A stretch of 64,000 nt of DNA from Okapia johnstoni (Eukaryota; Chordata; Mammalia; Artiodactyla; Giraffidae), in the NCBI GenBank assembly GCA_024291935.2, contig CM044308.1, positions 119,066,501 to 119,130,500 on the forward strand. The letters run 5' to 3'. Made by a program: the position numbers and the translations under genes. A model generated the notes under the pieces. The model had not been told where the DNA came from and made no database searches. It was given only the letters and a program-made list of their open reading frames with translations. Positions 56,186 through 64,000 of this stretch are shown here, piece by piece (position 1 is the stretch's first letter; every line of letters begins with the position of its first letter).

Positions 56186-59100
56186 TGACCACTGTCTTCC
56201 TTGGTGCCAGAAGATGATGTGGTCCTAGTTTTGGTAATGGAAGAACACTGGTCCAGAGTGGCTGTTTGCATAAAGGAGCTATAGACTTTTAAGAATGGAA
56301 GGGTATGTGAAGGTCATGAGCCCACACATAAAACAAATATTTTAAAACATAAAATGTTTTAAATGTGTATCTTGAGATGTGCTGTCTATTCAGCTAGATT
56401 CATACAGTGCCCTGGGTAGTTAGTGTACTAGTAACAATGTCCCATGGGGAAAGGGAGAGGTTTATCATCAAAAAAAAAAAAAAAAAAAAGATTTTGTGGT
56501 GGAGGTGAAAGCAGAAAGAGGCATTCAGTGTGGAATAAAGTACTTGAAGGATCTCTGCTTTTTCATGTGCAGTGTCTGATTTGATGACATCTGGAATTTG
56601 CCTCAAAATAATACAGGAGGAGAGAAGTGGCTGTGGATGGGGCCGGATTGGCCATGGTTTTGATGGTGGTTGGGTTGTGCGAAGGATGCTTGGGTTTTAT
56701 TATATTTTTCTGTCTATTTTGGTGTATGTTCAAAATCCTCCATAATAAAATGTTTTAAAAATTTTACTTGAAAGCCCTGTTTTCATGATTTTGTAGTGGT
56801 CAGATTATGTATATGTTTTCTTATCCAAAAGTGTCTCAGAAGTTTTAGTCAAAAACAGTGTTTTTCCGTAGTGCTTGGTCCCTCTTAGAATCTTCTTCAC
56901 CTCTTTTTCCGAATATTTGTTAAAAAAAAGAACTCAACTTTTTCAGGGCTGAAGGTGAAGTTAACTGTCAGCTGCCTATATGGCTGCAGCATTGGGATAA
57001 TTTATCTAATTTCTCTTATGAGTAACTTCTCTTTGACATTATTTTTGAACTCAAAGACTTGCTTGCATTGTTCTTGTTAGTAAAAAAAAAAAAAAATCGC
57101 TAGGATGTACTTAGTAATTGGAGTCAGCTGCACTTAAGACTGTTCAGCCAGACTGTTATTTTAGCCTTCACTAGTAGGGTTTTTAACACCAGTTTGACCT
57201 TACTTTGAAACATTCTCAAAATACCATACTTTAATATCGATTTATATACTTTCATACTAAGGCAGGGCAGGGTCCCTGGGGAAAAAAAATAATGAAACTC
57301 TGACTTCCCACAAATACAAGAATAAAGGTAGATTTTCCGATTTTGTTTTTGAAAGAAAAATGGAGAAGACTTTGGGTAAAGTTTTCCTTTGAGTAGGGCA
57401 TAATGGTTGCAAATGCATTCTAAGCATACAAGTGACAGAAAGCTCGGACACCTATTATACAGCTTGGATTTGCTTGGCCTATGTGCCTTACAACTGCTTG
57501 AGGATGGAGACTGAATCCTCAGTTTATACCCCCAAGCAAATGCTCTGTGAATTTGTTTCTGAGTGCTAAATACTAATTTTCCCAGCCTTTATGGCAGTTA
57601 TACTTTTGGCAAGGAAAGTGCAGATTTTATAAAATTTGCTGAAAATACCCTCCACGTTTTTGTTCATTCCAGAGGAGGATAGTGTTCTGACTCCTTCTTT
57701 CGCTTTGCCATTGTCCCTCCTTTCTTAGCCCCTGGTTAACTCCCATCTAGTAGAATGTCAGAGGCAGAGTAAATTTAGGAGTGCAGATATTCTGTTTTAA
57801 CATGCGTGCCTAGGGTTATAGTATTTTCAGGACTTGAGCGCTTTCTCTGAGGACGCGACTATCAGCAGACCCATATAAGGCAGCTGGACTGCCTCCCCTC
57901 TCCTCTGAGCCTTCTGTGCGTACGTCTAGATACCGTGATAGATCCAGTGCCTGTGAAGACCTGGAACGTTTCAGACAATAACTCAGACTTGTTTTCTTAT
58001 GCTATATATAGGAATTGAGCAAGTGTTTTATAATGAGATCTCCCTGCAGGCACTCCACATCTCCTGGTGGAGTGATGCAGAACCCTCAGACACCCAGTAA
58101 ACAGTCCTTTTCAAGTTTAAAATTCTTTCGGCCTCTTTTTTTCTCTGTTACCTTTCTGAAATATTTGGCCCTATATTTCTCATAAAATAATAAAATCTGT
58201 GCGAGATTAAAATTTTCTGATGGTTGATCCTCGGTAGCTAAAAAACAGATTCCATAACAACGCAGCGTTTCTCTGCAGGTTCTGGAGCTTAAGTTCTTGG
58301 ACTGGTACATTTACTCGTATTAACCCTTTATTTCCTTGAGTGCTCCAAATCAATGATTGGAATTGTTTTCGAGTGACAGAAAAAGCTAAAGGTTAAAGAT
58401 AATTTCGTAGTAAGTTGATTTACATCAAAGAATTATTTCATCTAGATTCACGGAAATGATGATGCTGGTGAGATTTCCAGACCAGGATCAGGCCAGCATT
58501 TGGAGTACTTTCTCAGTGGCTCTAAACTTGTTTGGCTTACCCCCGCCTCAGGTTTAAAAACAGAAAAAAAAAAAAAAAAAACCATAAAAGTGTTTAAATT
58601 TTTCTTTCTCTTTCCTTATCAGAAATATTCATTTAGACCATAACAACTGTTAGAACAAGATAACAACTCCAGGCCAGCTGTCAAATGTTTACCATTATCA
58701 AAACTCTCCCTGGAGGGAGATGCAACTTTGGCTCGCCTCACCGGCAGTAATTTAATTTTTCCTTCATTCTGACTCGGAAATGGCAGCATTTTTCAAAGCT
58801 TCCTCCCACTGATGGCTGAAATTTTCCTTGTGAAATGATTTCCACCAGTCTTGAATCTTTCTTGTTTCTGCCGTCTTCACCTTTGCTGATGGTTCTGCAA
58901 CTCATCACCAGCTATGCAAACTGACAGTTCACATCCTGGGGCAGCAGCGGGGTCTGGCCTGCAGAAAGGAGCAGCCTGGCCGAATTTACGCTCACAAGAT
59001 CTCTTAATTCACAAAAGCATTTGCTCTAGTTCCTGTTCTCTGCTGCAGGGGCTACGGAGAGGGAGTGGGGGTGGGGGGCAGGACCACTGGGAGAATGTGC

Positions 59101-60296
59101 TGAAGAAAAGAGAGGCTCTCTTCACACTCTACTGAGTACACAGACTTTGGAGATGAAAAACAGACGGAGAGAGGCATTTCCAACCATCTTGCTGATCTGT
59201 TGGGGTGGGGAGGGGAGTTCAATGAACTGTACTGCATAGCACCAGACCCTTGTGTCATTTAACGTTCCTTCTGAAAATCACGCTTAAATGTTCAGCACAA
59301 ATAGCCCTCCCCCTTTGACTGAAGTTGACAAAGAATAGCAAAATTAAAAAGGAAGGAAAAAGCAAAAATATTGCCATGAGAATGACCATACATCCCTTTG
59401 CTTGCTCCCAAGACTTCTGACGAATAGGAAAGTCCTCTTAACGAGAGTGGACAGGGGAAGTTTTAGGTTTGAGCTGAACTTCATGTACATGACAGATTTC
59501 ATTTTTTTGTTTTCCTTCCCTCACAAACTTCAACCCGGGCCACTTGTTTGCAGAAACTGCCAAATCTTCCCTGGCTGCTGCTAAGACACTCCTGGAATTT
59601 GAGATTGCCTTTTATCTTCTCCCCAGTAGAGACATATTTTTGTCCCTTGCTCTGCAACCCCTTGACTCCTCTACAGAGGACTCACTCCTCCCTTCACAGT
59701 GTACCCCAGACAGCTGCTGCATTACTGTTCGTAGCACAGGATCACTTATGTCCTGTGAACCAGTTTGGGTCTGTCTGAAAATTGCTTGTGAACGCAGATT
59801 GTTTATAATGACTGACCTCATCGGCCTTTTCCGACCCACTCCCTCCCCGGCTGTCTGAGACAACCTAATCAAGATGGGGGGTTGTTTTCCTGGCTTTGAG
59901 TATGGGACTATAATTAAAGTAAAAATGAGAGAATCCTGCACTAGAGAGGCAGCTTTGAATCCTAAGCTTTGTTCTTCTGCTATGTTCTTCAGTTTCTTTC
60001 CTTGTAACCCACCCTCTTATGGTTACACCCAGTGAAAGAGTGGTAACACCATCAAGTTCCTGATTCAGATCCCACTGATTCGGAATGTGTGATGATGTGG
60101 AATTGAAATTGATCTGTGAACTGTCTAGAAGTCAAGTTCGTTATGCAAATTGGTATCTTAAATAGTATTTCAGAGAACATTCTCTTACTGAAGAAACAAA
60201 AACACGTCAAACACTTGTCCTCCTACAGTTAGTGGTGTCCAGCACTCCTAATTACAGATGTTTCTTTTATCAAAGTAGATAGAGTAGACTTCTGCA
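56186..60296. other. Long repeat-free stretch
   Basis: About 4.1 kb with no interspersed repeat I recognise, only poly-A runs near 56470-56489, 57082-57096 and 58563-58580. Open frames (57257-57451, 58086-58310, 58914-59258, 59402-59941) overlap on both strands and lack domains. A 58700-59900 segment is comparatively GC-rich. Confidence 0.45.
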
Positions 60297-60530
60297 TGTG
60301 CGTGCATGCTCAGTTGCTAAGTTGTGTCTGACTCTTTGCGACCTGATGGATTGTATCCTACACCAGGCTCCTCTGTCCATGGGATTCTCCAGGCAAGAAT
60401 ATTGGAGTGGGTAGCCATTTCCTCCCCCAGGGGATCTTCCCCACCCAGGGATCAAACCCACGCCTCCTATATAATTCACTGGCAGGAACTACCAGTGGCT
60501 TCTTTTACCACTGAGCCACCTGGGAAGCCC
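60297..60530 (-). mobile_element. Bov-tA SINE, antisense
   Basis: From tgtgcgtgcatgctcagttg to gccacctgggaagcccc, with an inserted stretch near 60475-60498 (ttcactggcaggaactacca) that departs from the usual body. Confidence 0.9.
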
Positions 60531-61285
60531 CAACAGAATACCTCTTAGCAAGTATTCTTCTTAAGTAGCACTCACCTGTTTCCTTGAGACTAGCCATAGC
60601 TTGGATTAGAGGTATTTTGATAGTCTCAACATGCTTTGGGAATACATAATTGAGGAGCTTACAAGTTGGTTGGGGATGCAGATACAAATACTAGGATCAT
60701 ATGTGCTAAATTCCAGAAGAAGCATGATAAGGTATGTGCTATAGGAGCTTTAGTCAGCCGAGATATTTAGAAAGTTCTGAAGACAGCACATATACATATA
60801 TATGCCATTTTCAAAAAGACTTTCCAAATATATATAAAAATAAACACGGACGTTTTCAAAAATTATTTCTAAGACTTGATATTTTCTGTGCTCCATAAAA
60901 TGTTCAGCTGATATTTATGAAACCTCTCACAATTTTGGAGTCAACGGATTTTATTTGGTGTAGTAGTCCTTTTATTGAGTACTTACTGTGTACCAAATAT
61001 TGTGTCCCAGACACAGTTCCAAATTCTGTTTTAAGCTATACATGGAGGGTTCAAAAACTCAGATGCTTCAACGGCCAGGTTTAAGCCGCAGGGGCTATCT
61101 ATAGCAAATTACCTGCGTTTAAGGTTCTGTCGCTACTCTGCTCCATGTTGCTGTTGCAGAAGTATGGGCTTGGAGTTGCCAGACCTTCCATTTAGTCAAG
61201 AGAGACAGGAAATTCACATTTTTATGGATATTTCCTGATTTTTAAAACAGTATGGGCCAAATAAAAGTCTGTGACTTGTGCATTA
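60531..61285. other. Mostly unique; short MIR-like patch
   Basis: ttattgagtacttactgtgt at about 60973 resembles a MIR end; the rest is not recognised. A CATATA-rich run lies at 60791-60837. Confidence 0.35.
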
Positions 61286-61289
61286 TAGA

Positions 61290-61435
61290 CTCAACTCCAC
61301 TGTTTCCTCATAGCATCCCTGCAAGATATGGATAATCGGTTGTATTTGCTCACTTTCAACACAGCTGATAGGTAGCAAAAGTAGAGTTTTACCCCAGGTC
61401 TACCTGACTCCAAAAACTACAGCGTTACTCTGCCC
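61290..61435 (-). mobile_element. MIR-like remnant
   Basis: cctcatagcatccctgcaag, aacacagctgataggtagca, gagttttaccccaggtctac and cctgactccaaaaactaca fit antisense MIR, strongly diverged. Confidence 0.5.
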
Positions 61436-61439
61436 TCTC

Positions 61440-62500
61440 TTTTCTCCCCTAGATTCTTGGGAATGATGCTGGGGATAGTTTTGGCAGAACAGTGCTGTTT
61501 GGTTAAAGCCAAACCCTTCACAAAACCATCACATCCTATAGCATTGTACTGTAGAACGTCATCTTCCAGAGAATAGTGACGTATGCCTTTGGGAGGAGTT
61601 AATTATAACATGAAGGTATTGGGTGACAAAATTCCAAACAAAAACTCTATTACCTTTCCTGCAGATTTATTATTTCAGCCTCATTCTACTTATAGAAAAG
61701 CTGCACAAATACTCTAAACTGTCTGCAGAGTTCTCTGCTTCACAGAGTGGCAGAAGTATTAGCGGCAGTTTTACAAGGCCTGACCTTGCCAGAGACAGAG
61801 GAGAAATCCGTCGTTCTCAGGATCTCCACAATATTCAAGCACTTTTGTTAAAATTCTGACATGAACTTTGTGGCCTGAAGGAGTTAACACACCTTCACAA
61901 ACCTGCCTTCAGCTGGTAAGATCAGGCCCGTGATTATTATTATATACAGCTGTAAAAAGCTGGTTACATAGCATAAATTGCATTGAAACACTTAGGCCAC
62001 AAGATTACTCAAGAAGAATTGTATTGCTTGTTCAGTCATATATTTTGATCTTTATTGCTGGTAGTTTATTCTCCTGAGAGTTGGGGATTAGCCTTGCTTT
62101 TAATGTAAAAAGTGTATCTATGAGGGTAAAAATACAAAATGAAAATAGATTTTTAATGGCAACTTTGGTTCTTAGCATTAATTTTACATGCCGTTTTCAT
62201 TCTGAACTTTTAAACAGTTTGGAGAAACATATGAGAGATTTGTGAACAGGGCCAAGAGAGGGTCAAATGTATCAAATCCTTGGATTCCAGCAAATGTAGG
62301 ATTTGTGGACGAGCAGAGAAGCACACATGTGTTGGGAATGTAAATTAAAATAAAACCTCACTTTGTGGAGACTTGGGAGAAGCGAACACACCACGTTATG
62401 GCGAAATGTCTGAGGCGCGTTCGTCTCCTTAATAAATTAACCAAATATTAAAATAAACATTCGTTTTTATCAGTCTGCATTTTTTCCTCTCTGGATGAAA
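61440..62500. other. Unique sequence, nothing recognised
   Basis: Open frame 61623-61859 has no domain. No repeat recognised. Confidence 0.4.
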
Positions 62501-63790
62501 GTGTTTCAGGAAAAATCATAAAAGAATCTATGGTAGCTCAGAGAGGTTAAACTCAACAGTTGTTTTCTTTGAAGTCCCTGGCCATGAGGTTAATTGCCAA
62601 AACTGCTTGTGGAAAAGGTGGTAACAATTTAACAAGACTGTACAACTGCAGAGACTTAGATGAATATCAGGTGTTTGCAGATGGTTTTTTTCCTCACAGG
62701 AAAGGGGGTGGGGAGGAGAGGAACAGAATGAGAAACAGGGGAAGAGAGAGGCCTGAATGAAGTCCCAGCTAAACAGCCAATAATTCTTTGTTTGCTTAGC
62801 CAATCATCCTGTAATTGGCCAGGAGGTTAATAGGACTCTATTGATTGGCAGGGAGGAGTGCTTACTGTGGCTATTTTTACTGTATGCTCCCAGACAGAAG
62901 GCTGCAATTACTGGAGCTCTCATTCCCACTTTTTAGGGCCTGATTTATGAAACCCGATCAGGTTGCTCTTGGCAGTGTGTATTTTAAGTGTTGCCTTCTG
63001 GGTCTTTGCTGCTTAGGGGTCAGTGTGCTATTTCTCATCATTTATTGTGGTCATTTGAATAGGTAAGCTTCTTTATGACTTATTGAAGGAGGAATACATT
63101 AAAAATAATCACTACCACCCACGTGGACTGAAAAGTGGGAACCATGGGTCAAGCTGTGTGATAGAGCCCAACCTGCTCTAGAAATCAAAAATTCTGCCCC
63201 CGGCAGAGAGTTCCCTGAAGATCACAAGATAAAATGCTACGGTCCTCTCTTTATCTGCCTTCCACCGACAGGTTTCTCAGCTCTCCCTGTTCCTTGGCCT
63301 TCCTTGATTACACTTGGATTTGCTTTTGTAGAACTTCTAATAATTGGATTTGGTGGCTGCTGTTTTAGAGATCAGGAAACTGAGGCCACGTCCAAAATGC
63401 TTTGCACCATCTACTCTGTTTCCAGGGCTCCTGACAGGGCCCTTCCGTCTTAACCCATCCTGACCTGGTCCTGACCCAAGCATTACTAATAAGGTACTTA
63501 CCTCATCGTTTCATTTCTCACTTGCTAAACGTGACTATAAATCCACTATAAATCCTTCCGTTACTCAAGATCTTGGTTTTTCCACCCTCACTCAAACCTT
63601 CTTTTGTAGTTCATCTAGGGGGAGTAAATCTCTACTGTTGATAAGGCCCTGAGCCACAGATCTCTGGAGAGCCACATTTAGACAACTAGATTTCACCTTT
63701 ACCGCCAGCTGGTCACTGCAGGCTGTGATGACCCCAGTTACTACTGCTGCTACTACTGCCTCCTGTTTCTCCTACTTCTTTAATTTTACT
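62501..63790. other. Unique sequence with motif-dense segment
   Basis: Repeat-free. Open frames 62528-62803 and 62560-62760 overlap on opposite strands and have no domain. Holds the CCAAT/ATTGG cluster listed separately. A short patch at 63367-63387 (gagatcaggaaactgaggcc) resembles MIR, but no more of it is visible. Confidence 0.4.
62777..62848. promoter_or_regulatory. Cluster of CCAAT/ATTGG motifs with a forkhead-like site
   Basis: Within 72 bases there are two forward CCAAT (62777-62781, 62800-62804) and two reverse ATTGG (62814-62818, 62844-62848), plus TGTTTGC (62789-62795), a forkhead-type core, and TAATTG (62812-62817), a homeodomain-type core. The two orientations face each other. CCAAT boxes bind NF-Y in many promoters and enhancers. 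No TATA box, CpG island or open frame starts nearby, so an enhancer is more likely than a promoter, and chance is not excluded. Confidence 0.35.
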
Positions 63791-63822
63791 ACTATTATTA
63801 AAACAAACAAACAAACAAACAT
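63735..63822. repeat. Trinucleotide and (AAAC)n simple repeats
   Basis: A pyrimidine-rich patch of ctgctactactg units (63739-63781) followed by (AAAC)n (63801-63821). Likely length-variable. Confidence 0.65.
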
Positions 63823-64000
63823 GTTAGGGACTCCTGCGGATCCTCACTTTGCTTCTAAAGATCTCCATCATTTAGCATCCATGTTTGAATGACCACCCCA
63901 TTCTGGGCACCCTTGCAAGTACTGCGGATACAGGGGTGATGATGATAGGCCATAGCCTTCCATACTGATCTCGCTCCTGCAAACATGGCAAACGTTGCTA
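63823..64000. other. Unique sequence to window end
   Basis: No feature recognised. Confidence 0.4.

Noticed and set aside
59557..59626. Possible exon after ttgtttgcag
   Set aside because: Weak pyrimidine tract, weak donor (gtagag), and several frames open on both strands by chance.
1..64000. CRISPR array, operon or other prokaryotic or phage system
   Set aside because: The repeats are ruminant interspersed elements, and no regularly spaced short repeats or compact gene clusters are present.

Overview
The window is nuclear DNA from a ruminant, most likely a bovid. The evidence is the combination of Bov-tA and Bov-A2 SINEs, BovB (RTE) LINE fragments, cetartiodactyl CHR-type tRNA SINEs and ruminant-type L1 tails, on a background of older mammalian repeats (MIR, L2, L1M, hAT-Charlie, Tigger-like). 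The sequence does not separate cattle, sheep, goat or buffalo. Bacterial and phage features (operons, CRISPR arrays, Shine-Dalgarno sites) are absent, and I found no rRNA or functional tRNA gene.

No complete protein-coding gene can be supported. The one candidate host exon is at 1037-1140 (+): 104 bases, open in a single frame, with good acceptor and donor sites. If it is real, the rest of the window would be intron of that gene, or intergenic. The longer open frames elsewhere are almost all retrotransposon remnants: a BovB reverse transcriptase split by one stop codon (9561-10709), two L1 ORF2 C-termini (24462-25158 and 31351-32346), and decayed hAT transposase (6905-7835).

Layout. 1-5.6 kb is mostly unique DNA with one L1 tail, one CHR-2 SINE and a possible MIR. 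5.6-13 kb is a dense mosaic: antisense L1M, then a hAT transposon, then a sense L1 broken by three younger insertions (Bov-tA, Bov-A2, BovB), then antisense and sense L1 pieces with further SINEs. 13-21.7 kb alternates unique DNA with MIR, BovB, L2, CHR and Bov-tA copies. 21.7-28.5 kb is a second mosaic: sense L1, then a long antisense L1 interrupted by at least five insertions, then a Tigger-like MITE. 29.8-33.8 kb is a third: an L1 sits inside a CHR-2 SINE, which sits inside an ancient L1-like repeat, and both inner insertions keep perfect target-site duplications. From 34 to 64 kb repeats are much sparser. Several repeat-free stretches of 2.5-4 kb occur there, and one (62.77-62.85 kb) carries a compact cluster of CCAAT/ATTGG motifs that looks regulatory.

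I found no previously undescribed functional system. The notable content is the nested insertion record, the candidate exon, the pair of closely similar directly repeated L1 tails, and the motif-rich unique DNA on the right. All family names come from recognising consensus features by eye, and boundaries are approximate except where a target-site duplication is given.
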